Source: Streptomyces griseoluteus (GTDB taxonomy: Bacteria; Actinomycetota; Actinomycetes; Streptomycetales; Streptomycetaceae). From it: 64,000 nt of DNA. The DNA is taken from assembly GCA_000717735.1 (NCBI GenBank), contig JOBE01000003.1:62001-126000 (forward strand), in the 5' to 3' direction. Under the pieces are notes generated by a model that was given only the letters and a program-made list of their open reading frames with translations, did no database searches and was not told the DNA's origin. The position numbers and the translations under genes are program-made. Shown here piece after piece: positions 46,597-55,034 of the stretch. Within the stretch, counting starts at the first letter, position 1. Each line of letters starts with the position of its first letter.

Positions 46597-47873
46597 TCCG
46601 AGGGGGTCGGGGCGAGCTCCGACAGGAAGTCGTGCCGGATGCGCTCCGCGGGGACCCCCGCTCCCCGGAGCGCGTCCACCCCGCGGCGGACCATGCCGAG
46701 CGGACCGGAGAGGTAGGCGTCGCGTTCGCTCCAGGGACCGAAGCGGCAGACGGCCTCCGGAAGCCGCCCCTGCTCCTCGGTGACCGGGTGGACGGAGAGC
46801 CAGGGGAAGGTCTTCTGAAGCCGCAGCATCGTGTCGATGTCGTAGAGGTCGTGACCGCTGCGCGCTCCGTAGAAGACGTCGACCGGGCGCCGGTCCCCGT
46901 GCTCGGCGACGTCCTCCACCAGGGCCTTGATCGGCGCGATCCCGGTGCCACCGCCCACACAGAGCAGGCCGGTGTCCGTGGCGTGGTCGACCGTCATGGA
47001 GCCGGCCGGCGGGCCGAGCCGCAGCACGTCCCCCGGGCGGGCCCGATGGACCAGCGCGTTGGACACCCAACCCGCAGGAACCGCCTTGATGTGGAGGGAG
47101 AGCAGTCCGTCGGGCCGGGGCGCCGACGCGAAGGAATAGTGGCGCCAGATCCGTGGCCACCACGGGGTCTCGAGTGTCGCGTACTGCCCCGCGAGAAAGG
47201 GATACGGCTGGTCGGGCCGGAGCGTGACGACGGCGATGTCCGGGGTCCGCAGATCGTGCGAGACCACCTCGGCCTGCCACCAGGCGGGTGCTGAGCGCTC
47301 GTCCGCCGCAGCCGCGTCGATCATGATCTGGGAGATCGTCGTGTACGTACGGACCCAGGCCGCCTCGGTCTCCTCGTCCCAGCTCGCCGTCGCGTACCGG
47401 GCGAGCGCCCCGATGAGCGCCTCGCCCACGGCCGGGTAGTGAGCGGAGTGGGTGCCGTACTTGCGGTGCCCTCTGCCGAGGTTCTCCAGGTACGAAGTGA
47501 GCACCGGTGTGTCGTCCAGGTGCTCCGCCGCGGTGAGGAGGGCCTTCAGGAGCCGGTCCCGCTGGGTGTCCATGGCCGCCGGGAACATCTCGCGCAGCTC
47601 GGGGTTCCGGATGAAGAGCAGCGCGTAGAAGTACGAGGTCACCCGGTCCGCGACCGGGGCGATCTCCGCCAGGGTGCGACGCACGAGCACCGCGTCGGCG
47701 GAGCATCCCTCAGGTATTCGAGGCTCGTTCTCGTCCGCCGTCGCGGACTCCTTCCGGCCCGCCGACGGAGGGTGTTTTCCGCCCGGCACCTGGGTGTCGT
47801 ACGTGTCCGTCGCCCCGGGCTGGCGGCCGTCCGTGTCCTCCGCTGCCTTCGTGGTGGTCGGAGCATCCATCAT
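46539..47873 (-). CDS. Globin-domain FAD/NAD reductase (flavohaemoprotein-like)
   Basis: A 444-residue protein. Residues about 1-45 are a polar extension; the globin domain (about 50-185) contains the proximal His in LGRGHRKYGTHSAHYPAVGE and begins with VRRTLAEIAPVADRVTSYFY. The reductase part has the FAD motif RHYSFASAP, and the NAD(P) motif LLCVGGGTGIAPIKALVED. The order matches flavohaemoproteins that detoxify nitric oxide; the distal residues need checking before a dioxygenase call. The start is ATG at 47873, or the adjacent ATG at 47870. Overlaps NUDIX 3' end by 58 bases. Confidence 0.9.
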   Translation of the reverse strand: MMDAPTTTKAAEDTDGRQPGATDTYDTQVPGGKHPPSAGRKESATADENEPRIPEGCSADAVLVRRTLAEIAPVADRVTSYFYALLFIRNPELREMFPAAMDTQRDRLLKALLTAAEHLDDTPVLTSYLENLGRGHRKYGTHSAHYPAVGEALIGALARYATASWDEETEAAWVRTYTTISQIMIDAAAADERSAPAWWQAEVVSHDLRTPDIAVVTLRPDQPYPFLAGQYATLETPWWPRIWRHYSFASAPRPDGLLSLHIKAVPAGWVSNALVHRARPGDVLRLGPPAGSMTVDHATDTGLLCVGGGTGIAPIKALVEDVAEHGDRRPVDVFYGARSGHDLYDIDTMLRLQKTFPWLSVHPVTEEQGRLPEAVCRFGPWSERDAYLSGPLGMVRRGVDALRGAGVPAERIRHDFLSELAPTPSDQPRSGACIARTPSMLPSR

Positions 47874-47979
47874 GTGCCTCGCCCTCGCGCTGGCCGGCTT
47901 CCGTGGTCGCAGCATGACCCGCACGATCACCGCTTCGGACGGAAAGCGGCGTTCTCGGGCCATAGGGCCGGGTTTCTGG

Positions 47980-48633
47980 CTAAGCTGCGCGGTTTTGGAC
48001 CAGGGAGTAGGCCTCGCGGAGATCTCCGCCGGTGTAACTGTGGCGGGAGAGTCCGGCGAGATGGTGGTCCGCGTTCACGGCCACGCTGTCGGGCACGATC
48101 GCGAAGAGCTCCGCGTCGGACATCGAGTCCCCGTACGCGACACAGTCGGCCGGATCCACCCCGAACTCCGCACAGAGCCGCCCCGCGATGCGTACCTTCG
48201 CCCTCGCGTCGAGGATGTCGGGCCGGTGGATCGGCTCGGTGAACGGGATCGACGGCCAGCGCGAACCGTGTGCCGCGTCGACGCCCCAGTCGAGAAGTCG
48301 CTCGACGAAGAAGTCGGGAGAGAGCGAGATGACCGCACAGCGGTCACCCCTGGCCCTGATGTCGGCCCAGACCTCGCGAATGCCGGCCAGCCAGGGCGCT
48401 CCTTCGAAGGCGGCCGCGACATGGTCCAGGGTGAGCGCGGTCCACAGCTCTCGGGCCCGGACGGCGAACTCGTCCGGGGTGAGCCCCCGCAGGAAGCCCT
48501 CTTCCAGGGCGGCGATCTCGTCCACGAGGTCCAGTTGCCGGGAGATCTCCACGGCTGCCGCCGATCCCCGGATCAAGGTGCCGTCGAGATCGAAGAGGTG
48601 CAGTCGCTGTCTACGGGGTTTCACGTGGAACAT
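47980..48633 (-). CDS. HAD family phosphatase (SerB-like)
   Basis: A 217-residue HAD-IB type hydrolase. Motif I is LFDLDGTLIRGSAAAVEIS, motif II VISLSPDFFVERLL (Ser), motif III Lys in DARAKVRIAGRLC and motif IV AYGDSMSDAELF. It resembles phosphoserine phosphatases, though those are usually longer; the substrate is uncertain. The start ATG at 48633 gives MFHVKPRRQ; the first codons contain a parS-like palindrome. Confidence 0.88.
   Translation of the reverse strand: MFHVKPRRQRLHLFDLDGTLIRGSAAAVEISRQLDLVDEIAALEEGFLRGLTPDEFAVRARELWTALTLDHVAAAFEGAPWLAGIREVWADIRARGDRCAVISLSPDFFVERLLDWGVDAAHGSRWPSIPFTEPIHRPDILDARAKVRIAGRLCAEFGVDPADCVAYGDSMSDAELFAIVPDSVAVNADHHLAGLSRHSYTGGDLREAYSLVQNRAA
48618..48631. 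other. parS-like site (one mismatch) overlapping a HAD gene start
   Basis: GTTTCACGTGGAAC differs from the ParB consensus by one base (A to G in the right arm). It covers codons 2-5 of the minus-strand HAD gene, exactly the position of the perfect parS in cydDC. Confidence 0.65.
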
Positions 48634-48732
48634 CGTCCCCATGCCAGGGGGTGGAAGCAACGCCCTCTCGGGTATCGGCCAGATCCGGTAAAGCGGTGGA
48701 CGGAAGATCACCGCGTCGGAGAGCCTGAAAGC

Positions 48733-49593
48733 ATGCCGATCTCCTCTCCCCTCGCACAGCTCCCCATCCGGCGTCTCACCTCGGACGACCTCCTCGCCTG
48801 CGCCGACCTCTCCGAGAACCGGGGCTGGTACCGCGAGGAGTACAAATGGGGACTGCTGCTCACCGCCGGGACCGGTTACGGCATCGACGACCCCTCCGGA
48901 AGCGGGCTGGCCGCCTGCTCCGTGGTCACGTCGTACGGCCCGGGGCTCGCCGCGATCGGCATGGTGCTCGTCGCCGAGCGGTACGCACGCCAAGGAGTGG
49001 GGCGCCGTCTCATGCAGCACGTCGTCGAGGACGCCGGGGACACACCGCTCACCCTGTACGCCACGGCGAACGGGCAGCCCCTGTACGAGCAGCTGGGCTT
49101 CACGGAGACGACCCGGGCGGAGATGGTGCGCGGGCACTTCACCTTCAGCACGCCCGCCCCCGCGGTTCCGGTACGCCCGGCGACAGCAGACGACCTACAG
49201 GCGGTCCTGCGTCTGGATCACGAGATCTTCGGCCTCGACCGTACCCACATGATCACCCGGCTCCCCGCGTTCGCGGACCACCTCCGGGTCGCGGAGGAGG
49301 ACGGCGAGATCACGGGCTTCGCAGCGGCCTGGCCCAACATGGACACCCATGTCATCGGACCGCTGATCGCTCGGGACACCCCCACGGCTCAGGCCCTGTT
49401 CGCCTCGCTGGCAAGGGCCGGCGACCGCCCGCTGCGCACGGACATCGACGTGCGGCACACCGCCCTGCTGCGGTGGGCCAAGGAGAACGGCATCGACTCG
49501 ATCGCCACCACCTCGCTGATGGTCCGCTCCCTCCCCGACCTCCCCGGCGACTGGCGGCGCCGCTTCGCCCCTCTGACGGTCGCGGCCGGGTAG
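48733..49593 (+). CDS. GNAT family N-acetyltransferase (double domain)
   Basis: A 286-residue protein with one clear GNAT domain (about 10-130) containing the acetyl-CoA motif AIGMVLVAERYARQGVGRRL (Q/R-x-x-G-x-G/A) and TLYATANGQPLYEQLGF. The C-terminal half (about 137-280) begins VPVRPATADDLQAVLRLDHE and appears to be a second, degenerate GNAT domain. Substrate unknown. The ATG at 48733 begins MPISSPLAQLPIRRL; no in-frame upstream domain. Confidence 0.88.
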   Translation: MPISSPLAQLPIRRLTSDDLLACADLSENRGWYREEYKWGLLLTAGTGYGIDDPSGSGLAACSVVTSYGPGLAAIGMVLVAERYARQGVGRRLMQHVVEDAGDTPLTLYATANGQPLYEQLGFTETTRAEMVRGHFTFSTPAPAVPVRPATADDLQAVLRLDHEIFGLDRTHMITRLPAFADHLRVAEEDGEITGFAAAWPNMDTHVIGPLIARDTPTAQALFASLARAGDRPLRTDIDVRHTALLRWAKENGIDSIATTSLMVRSLPDLPGDWRRRFAPLTVAAG

Positions 49594-49731
49594 CCCCGGT
49601 AGCCCCGTCGCATCCGGGGGAGCGTCCCGGAGAGCGCGAGGCGATTTACTTGCACACGCGCATTATTGCGTTGCATCGTCTACCCTGGGGCCAGAGCCAC
49701 TCCGGTGCCGAGGAGAGACCGAGGAGAGACC

Positions 49732-50190
49732 ATGACCGCGACGGACCCCGCACTCACCGCGTTCTCCCAGCGCTGGTGCGCCCTCTCTCTGCTGCACGGC
49801 AGGATCGAGTCCCATATCGAGCGTGCGCTGGAGGCCCGTCATGGTCTGAGCGTGCGGGAGTACTCGCTCCTCGACGTCCTCAGCCGCCAGCACAGCGGCC
49901 CGGGCGGCCACCTCCAGATGAAGCAGGTGGCCGACGCCGTGGTGCTCAGCCAGAGCGCCACCACCCGGCTCGTCACCCGGCTCGAGGACCGTGGTCTGCT
50001 CACCCGGTATCTCTGCGCCACCGACCGCCGTGGCATCTACACCGATGTCACCGAGGCCGGCCAGAAGCTCCTGGAAGAGGCCCGCCCCACCAACGACACC
50101 GCGCTGCGCGAGGCCCTGGACGAGGCCGGAAAGAACCCGGAGCTGGCCCCGCTGGTCGAGGTCGTGGAAGGCGTGAGCGTTCCCGCCTGA
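49732..50190 (+). CDS. MarR family transcriptional regulator
   Basis: A 152-residue winged-helix regulator. The central HTH reads VREYSLLDVLSRQHSGPGGH, LQMKQVADAVVLSQSATTRL and VTRLEDRGLLTRYLCATDRR, the usual MarR order. The upstream CGCA-TTAT-TGCG dyad (within 49658-49670) flanked by TTGCA repeats could be its operator. The following GNAT gene starts 58 bases later and may be a target. Ligand unknown. Confidence 0.92.
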   Translation: MTATDPALTAFSQRWCALSLLHGRIESHIERALEARHGLSVREYSLLDVLSRQHSGPGGHLQMKQVADAVVLSQSATTRLVTRLEDRGLLTRYLCATDRRGIYTDVTEAGQKLLEEARPTNDTALREALDEAGKNPELAPLVEVVEGVSVPA

Positions 50191-50248
50191 CCGGCGGCCT
50201 GCAGAGGCGCGGGCGGCCTCTTGAGCGCACCCGCGTACCCTGCCGGGC

Positions 50249-50701
50249 ATGAGCGATCTTGAGATGCGACCCGCCACCGCGGGAGACCTCGAAGCCATCG
50301 TCGCGATGCTCGCGGACGACCCCCTGGGCGCGCAGCGTGAGTCCCCGGACGACCTCGGCCCGTACCTCGCCGCCTTCGAGCGCCTCGTGAGCGACCCGAA
50401 CCAGCAGGTCGTGGTCGCCGTCCGCGAGGACAAGGTCGTCGGCACCCTCCAGCTGACCATCATTCCCGGCCTCTCCCGCCGGGGCGCCACACGCTCGGTG
50501 ATCGAGGGCGTCCGCATCCACACCGATGAGCGTGGCAGCGGTCTCGGAACCCAGCTCATCGAGTGGGCCGTCGCGGAGTCCCGGCGCCAGGACTGCCGAC
50601 TGGTCCAGCTGACCTCCGACGCCACGCGTACCGATGCCCACCGCTTCTACGAGCGCCTTGGCTTCGAGGCCTCTCACCTGGGCTTCAAGATGAATCTCTG
50701 A
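50249..50701 (+). CDS. GNAT family N-acetyltransferase
   Basis: A 150-residue single-domain GNAT. It starts MSDLEMRPATAGDLEAIVAM; the acetyl-CoA motif is IHTDERGSGLGTQLIEWAV, and the terminal TRTDAHRFYERLGFEASHLG is typical. It probably acts with the MarR regulator upstream. Substrate unknown. A perfect parS lies 93 bases beyond the stop. Confidence 0.92.
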   Translation: MSDLEMRPATAGDLEAIVAMLADDPLGAQRESPDDLGPYLAAFERLVSDPNQQVVVAVREDKVVGTLQLTIIPGLSRRGATRSVIEGVRIHTDERGSGLGTQLIEWAVAESRRQDCRLVQLTSDATRTDAHRFYERLGFEASHLGFKMNL

Positions 50702-50793
50702 GGCGCGGGCCAGGGCAGGCACGGTCGAGGCGGGCGCGGGCAGGGCGGGGCGGCCGCGCGCCGGGACACAGGCCCCGGCGCCGCCGATCACGT

Positions 50794-50807
50794 GTTTCAC
50801 GTGAAAC
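50794..50807. other. parS site
   Basis: GTTTCACGTGAAAC, perfect ParB target (the extended palindrome is TGTTTCACGTGAAACA, 50793-50808), in the spacer between convergent GNAT and serine hydrolase genes. Confidence 0.9.
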
Positions 50808-50820
50808 ACCCCAGAACGGC

Positions 50821-52203
50821 TCAGAGACCGCGCCAGCCCGCCTCGTCCACCCCACCAGGGACCGCGTCCGCCGGTGCGTACGGCTCTCGCGTGAAGACGA
50901 ACGAGCCAAGGTCGAGATGGCTCACCCTGCCGTCGGCGCGCCGGACCACCCGGAGCGTCTCCCCCGCGTAGTAGCCGTTGAGCCCGACCCAGCCACCCTC
51001 GGGGAGTGCCCGGAAGCGGGCCCGCCGACCGACTCCCGTCAGCGGTTCGAGCACCACGCCCCGCTCGGATCCGAGCCGGAGCCCGTAGGCGTACGTGCCC
51101 CAATACCAAGGACCGGTCAGAGCAAGAAGCTCCTCGTCGACCTCGGCCTCCGGAAGCGGGCGCCAGGGCTCCGGGAACCTCGGCTCCGCCTCCGCCACGA
51201 TCCGCACGAGATCGGCGGCCACGACCGCCGTCAGCGGCCCTGAGGTGGCATTGGCGAGGGCGATCGCCGCAAGCCCGTCCTCCACGCTCACCCACAGGGC
51301 GGCGACGAAGCCGGGGAGCGAGCCGGTGTGACCGATCAGGGTCCGGCCGTCCTTGCGCAGCAGCTGGAGGCCGAGCCCGTAGCTCCCGTCCCAGTCCCCC
51401 TCACCGGCCGGTGAGGCGGGAGCCCGCATCTCCTCCACGGAGGCCACGGCGAGCACCCGCTCGTCGCCCGCCGCCAGGAACGCGGCGAACCGCGCGAGAT
51501 CCGCCGCCGTCGACCAGAGCTGCCCCGCCGGCGCCATCAGCCCCAGAGACTCGGACGGCTCGGGCAGCATCACGTCGGCCCAGGGGTGCACCGCCCAGCC
51601 GCCGGCGTGCGGGGCGGCCGGATCGACCGTCGTACGGCCCATCCCCAGGGGCTCCAGGATCTCGCGTCGCAGCGCCTCCTCCCAGGACACCCCTCGCACG
51701 GCCTCGACCAGCGAACCCAGCAGGGTGTAACCGGGGTTGGAGTAGTGGTGCCGGCGTCCAGGGGTTTGCAGGAAGGGCCGCTCCCCCAGTACGTCGGAGA
51801 GCTCCGGCCGCAGCGAGGCGGATGACCGCTCCCACCAGGCACCGGGCGCCTCGGCCGCGAGACCTCCACTGTGGCTGAGGAGTTGAGCGATCGTCACCTC
51901 GCTCGCACTCGTGTCTTTGAGGTGCAGCTCCAGCGGATCGTCAAGACCGAGGAGCCCCTCGTCCCGCAGCCGCATCACCAGCACGGCGGTGAACACCTTG
52001 GTGAGAGACCCGATCCTGAACTGCGTGTCGGCGTCCGGCGCGTGCCCGTCCACGCAACTGCGCGAACCGCTCCACACCAGCGCTCCGTCGCGCACCACCG
52101 CCCCCACGAAGGAAGGCGCCCGCCCTTCGGACTGGGCGACCGCGACGCGATGCAGCAGAGCCCGCTCGGTGCCGGGCAACAGGGCTTCGAAAGATGTCGT
52201 CAT
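50821..52203 (-). CDS. Serine hydrolase (class C beta-lactamase / D-peptidase fold)
   Basis: A 460-residue serine hydrolase. Active-site motifs are SLTK (in RIGSLTKVFTAV), YSN (HHYSNPGYTLLG) and HTG (LIGHTGSLPG), the SxxK/YxN/HxG set of class C beta-lactamase-like and DD-peptidase enzymes. The C-terminal approximately 110 residues form a beta domain (GPWYWGTYAYGLRLGSERG). No signal peptide is visible, so it may act in the cytoplasm. The ATG at 52203 overlaps the stop of the truncated MFS remnant (ATGA), indicating former co-translation with that transporter. Confidence 0.9.
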   Translation of the reverse strand: MTTSFEALLPGTERALLHRVAVAQSEGRAPSFVGAVVRDGALVWSGSRSCVDGHAPDADTQFRIGSLTKVFTAVLVMRLRDEGLLGLDDPLELHLKDTSASEVTIAQLLSHSGGLAAEAPGAWWERSSASLRPELSDVLGERPFLQTPGRRHHYSNPGYTLLGSLVEAVRGVSWEEALRREILEPLGMGRTTVDPAAPHAGGWAVHPWADVMLPEPSESLGLMAPAGQLWSTAADLARFAAFLAAGDERVLAVASVEEMRAPASPAGEGDWDGSYGLGLQLLRKDGRTLIGHTGSLPGFVAALWVSVEDGLAAIALANATSGPLTAVVAADLVRIVAEAEPRFPEPWRPLPEAEVDEELLALTGPWYWGTYAYGLRLGSERGVVLEPLTGVGRRARFRALPEGGWVGLNGYYAGETLRVVRRADGRVSHLDLGSFVFTREPYAPADAVPGGVDEAGWRGL

Positions 52204-52805
52204 GAGGGCCATCCAACGCGATGGCCCTCCGCAAAGCTTCCCGCTTTATCTCCGGACGGCCCGACGGCTGGGCGGGTCGGTCGCCTGTCGGTCACCCAGA
52301 CGGCCAGCGCACAGGCCGCGAATCCGGCCCCGAGGAGACTGGAGCCCGCCCAGCCGTAGGCGGTGAAGACGGAGGTGGTCGCGGCTGCGCCGAAGGCGGA
52401 GCCGAGCGAGTAGAAGACCATGTAGCTGCCGATGACGCTGCTGAGGCGATCCGGATGCGCCGCGGTGAGCAGGTGCTGGTTGCTCACGTGCACGGCCTGG
52501 ACCGCGAAGTCGAGAACCACGATTCCGACGGTGAGGAGCCACAGTGACCACGACAGCTGCGCGATCGCTGCCCACGAGAGGATGAGCAGGGTGAGCGCGA
52601 GCCCGGTGACCGGGGCCGCCCGTCCTGCGTCCGCCCACCGTCCCGAGCGTGCCGCGCCGAGTGCGCCGGCGAGTCCGGCGATGCCGAGCAGTCCGATCTG
52701 GCTCTCGCTCAGCTGCCACGGTGTTTCCGACAGCGGCAGGGACAGTCCGCTCCACAGGGCTCCGAACGATGCGAACAAGAAGAACGCGACGAGCCCGCGT
52801 GTCAG
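52200..52805 (-). pseudogene. MFS transporter, N-terminal half missing
   Basis: The reading frame encodes about 200 residues with six membrane helices, beginning LTRGLVAFFLFASFGALWSG and including GLLGIAGLAGALGAARSGRW, WLLTVGIVVLDFAVQAVHVS and VFYSLGSAFGAAATTSVFTA. These are helices 7-12 of a major facilitator protein of the kind that carries about 400 residues. The N-terminal six helices are absent, and before position 52805 the sequence becomes that of a regulator on the opposite strand. No start codon with a signal is visible, so it is most likely a deletion remnant. The stop overlaps the serine hydrolase start. Confidence 0.85.
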
Positions 52806-53090
52806 GTCCTCACCGACCGCCTCCGCAAGCTCACCGCTCACGGGGTCCTCGCCCAGCGCTCCGCGCCGTCGGGCCGCCGCCAGGAGTACGTGCTCACCGA
52901 GGCCGGCCGCGACCTCTTCCCCGTGCTCCTCACCCTGCGGCAGTGGGGGGAGCGCCATGCCTTCGCCCCCGGCGAGGCTCACTCCACCCTTGTCGACCAG
53001 CACGGCACCCCTGTGCCGGAGTTCGCGCCGACCAGCGCCGACGGCACCCTCCTCGGCGCCGGCACCACCCACGTGCGGAAGACCGGGTAG
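52806..53090 (+). pseudogene. HxlR family regulator, N-terminus missing
   Basis: Translation from 52806 gives VLTDRLRKLTAHGVLAQRSA and RQEYVLTEAGRDLFPVLLTL, then RQWGERHA, the C-terminal two-thirds of a winged-helix HxlR regulator. The first roughly 45 residues with the main DNA-recognition helix are missing, and the sequence before 52806 is the opposite-strand MFS gene. HxlR regulators are often divergent from the transporter they control, so a single deletion that removed both 5' ends and the spacer explains both fragments. Confidence 0.82.
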
Positions 53091-53128
53091 GAGGCAGACC
53101 CCCCGGCCCCTTCAGAGACCGGATCCGG

Positions 53129-54610
53129 TCACGTCTGGGCCATGTCCACGAAGCGGGAGTAGTGGCCCTGGAAGGCCACGGTGATCGTGGCCGTGGGGCC
53201 GTTACGGTGCTTGCCCACGATGATGTCCGCCTCGCCCGCCCGGGGGGACTCCTTCTCGTAGGCGTCCTCGCGGTGCAGCAGGATCACCATGTCGGCGTCC
53301 TGCTCGATCGAGCCGGACTCACGGAGGTCGGAGACCATCGGCTTCTTGTCGGTGCGCTGCTCGGGACCACGGTTCAGCTGGGACAGCGCGATGACGGGCA
53401 GCTCCAGCTCCTTGGCGAGGAGCTTCAGGTTTCGCGACATGTCGGAGACCTCTTGCTGGCGGCTCTCCTGCCGCTTGGAGCCACCGGACTGCATGAGCTG
53501 CAGGTAGTCGATGATGACGAGCTTGAGGCCGTTGCGCTGCTTGAGCCGGCGGCACTTCGCCCGGATCTCCATCATCGACAGGTTCGGGGAGTCGTCGATG
53601 TAGAGCGGGGCCTGCGAGACGTCCGGCATCCGGCGGGCGAGGCGGGTCCAGTCCTCGTCGGTCATCGTGCCGGAGCGCATGTGGTGCAGCGCGACCCGGG
53701 CCTCGGCCGAGAGCAGACGCATCGCGATCTCGTTGCGGCCCATTTCGAGCGAGAAGATGACGCTGGGCAGGTTGTGCTTGATGGACGCGGCCCGGGCGAA
53801 GTCCAGGGCGAGAGTCGACTTACCCATGGCGGGACGGGCCGCGATGATGATCATCTGACCGGGATGCAGGCCGTTGGTGAGCGAGTCGAGGTCGGTGAAG
53901 CCGGTGGGCACACCGGTCATCTCGCCGCTGCGGGAGCCGATCGCCTCGATCTCGTCGAGCGCGCCCTCCATGATGTCGCCGAGCGGCAGGTAGTCCTCGG
54001 TGGTGCGCTGCTCGGTGACCGCGTAGATCTCGGCCTGGGCCGAGTTCACGATCTCGTCGACGTCTCCGTCGGCCGCGTAGCCCATCTGCGTGATCTTGGT
54101 GCCGGCCTCCACGAGGCGGCGCAGGACGGCCCGCTCGTGGACGATCTCCGCGTAGTACGAGGCGTTGGCCGCGGTCGGCACGGACTGGACGAGGGTGTGG
54201 AGGTACGAGGCGCCGCCGACGCGGGTGATCTCACCGCGCTTGGTGAGCTCGGCGCCGACCGTGATCGGGTCGGCCGGCTCACCCTTGGCGTAGAGATCGA
54301 GGATCGCGGCGTAGACCGTCTCGTGGGCGGGCTTGTAGAAGTCGTTGCCCTTGATGATCTCCACGACGTCCGCGATGGCGTCCTTGGAGAGCAGCATGCC
54401 GCCGAGGACGGACTGCTCCGCGTCGAGGTCCTGCGGGGGAACGCGCTCGAAGCCGGAGAGACCGCCGTCCCAGGGACCGTCGCCGCCCCGCTCGTGCTGG
54501 TCGTCCCGGCCTCTGCCGCGCCCGCGCCCATCGCCGCGCGTGCGCGCGGGCAGCCGGTCGCTCGGTCCGCTGTCGGCCCAGGGGTCGTCCAAGGGCTCGG
54601 TAACGCTCAC
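53129..54610 (-). CDS. dnaB: Replicative DNA helicase
   Basis: A 493-residue hexameric fork helicase. After a disordered Arg/Gly/Asp-rich start (about 1-60) comes the N-terminal primase-interaction domain (RVPPQDLDAEQSVLGGMLLS), then the RecA-like core with Walker A AARPAMGKSTLALDFA, the H2/H3 region VIIDYLQLMQ and the DnaB motif SDLRESGSIEQDADMVILLH. The GTG at 54610 (VSVTEPLDDPW) has GGAGG at the right distance; an upstream in-frame ATG at 54649 is less likely. The 424-base upstream spacer carries a DnaA-box cluster. Confidence 0.97.
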   Translation of the reverse strand: MSVTEPLDDPWADSGPSDRLPARTRGDGRGRGRGRDDQHERGGDGPWDGGLSGFERVPPQDLDAEQSVLGGMLLSKDAIADVVEIIKGNDFYKPAHETVYAAILDLYAKGEPADPITVGAELTKRGEITRVGGASYLHTLVQSVPTAANASYYAEIVHERAVLRRLVEAGTKITQMGYAADGDVDEIVNSAQAEIYAVTEQRTTEDYLPLGDIMEGALDEIEAIGSRSGEMTGVPTGFTDLDSLTNGLHPGQMIIIAARPAMGKSTLALDFARAASIKHNLPSVIFSLEMGRNEIAMRLLSAEARVALHHMRSGTMTDEDWTRLARRMPDVSQAPLYIDDSPNLSMMEIRAKCRRLKQRNGLKLVIIDYLQLMQSGGSKRQESRQQEVSDMSRNLKLLAKELELPVIALSQLNRGPEQRTDKKPMVSDLRESGSIEQDADMVILLHREDAYEKESPRAGEADIIVGKHRNGPTATITVAFQGHYSRFVDMAQT

Positions 54611-54758
54611 CAAGCCACCTCCTCCCGTCCGCTCCGCGGACCTCGCCATGCCACTCTTTCTTACGCCACGGCCTTCATCAAAGAGTGGCTTCGCGACCGC
54701 TACTGGCGCGTCGGGCGCCGGTCCACGGTAGGCCCGCGGGAGGCGTCAGCCAATCTGG

Positions 54759-54847
54759 TTATCCACAGGCCCTGTGGGTGAAGGGCCAGATGCTGTGGAG
54801 AACTCCCCGGAACCTGTGCACGGAGCGGGGGACAGCCATGTGGACAA
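54759..54847. promoter_or_regulatory. DnaA-box cluster upstream of dnaB
   Basis: Three consensus boxes: TTATCCACA (54759-54767, plus), TTCTCCACA (54794-54802, minus) and TTGTCCACA (54839-54847, minus). Weaker matches continue to 55021 (minus TCTTCCACA at 55013-55021). The spacer 54611-55034 between divergent dnaB and the MATE gene holds no gene that I can see. The position directly upstream of the helicase gene suggests DnaA could influence dnaB, or act as a titration site. Confidence 0.75.
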
Positions 54848-55034
54848 ACTCATAGACCCTTCGCCTCCACCCATGTGACCTGGGCTTTCAGCATCCACGG
54901 GCTGTGGGGGAGAAAAACTTTTCACCCTGGACCAAGATCAGAACAAACGACCCACACCCGAAGCCCCTTACCCTCATTGCGTAAGGACTCCACAGCCATT
55001 GCATCTCTTACCTGTGGAAGATTAGATTGCTCTC

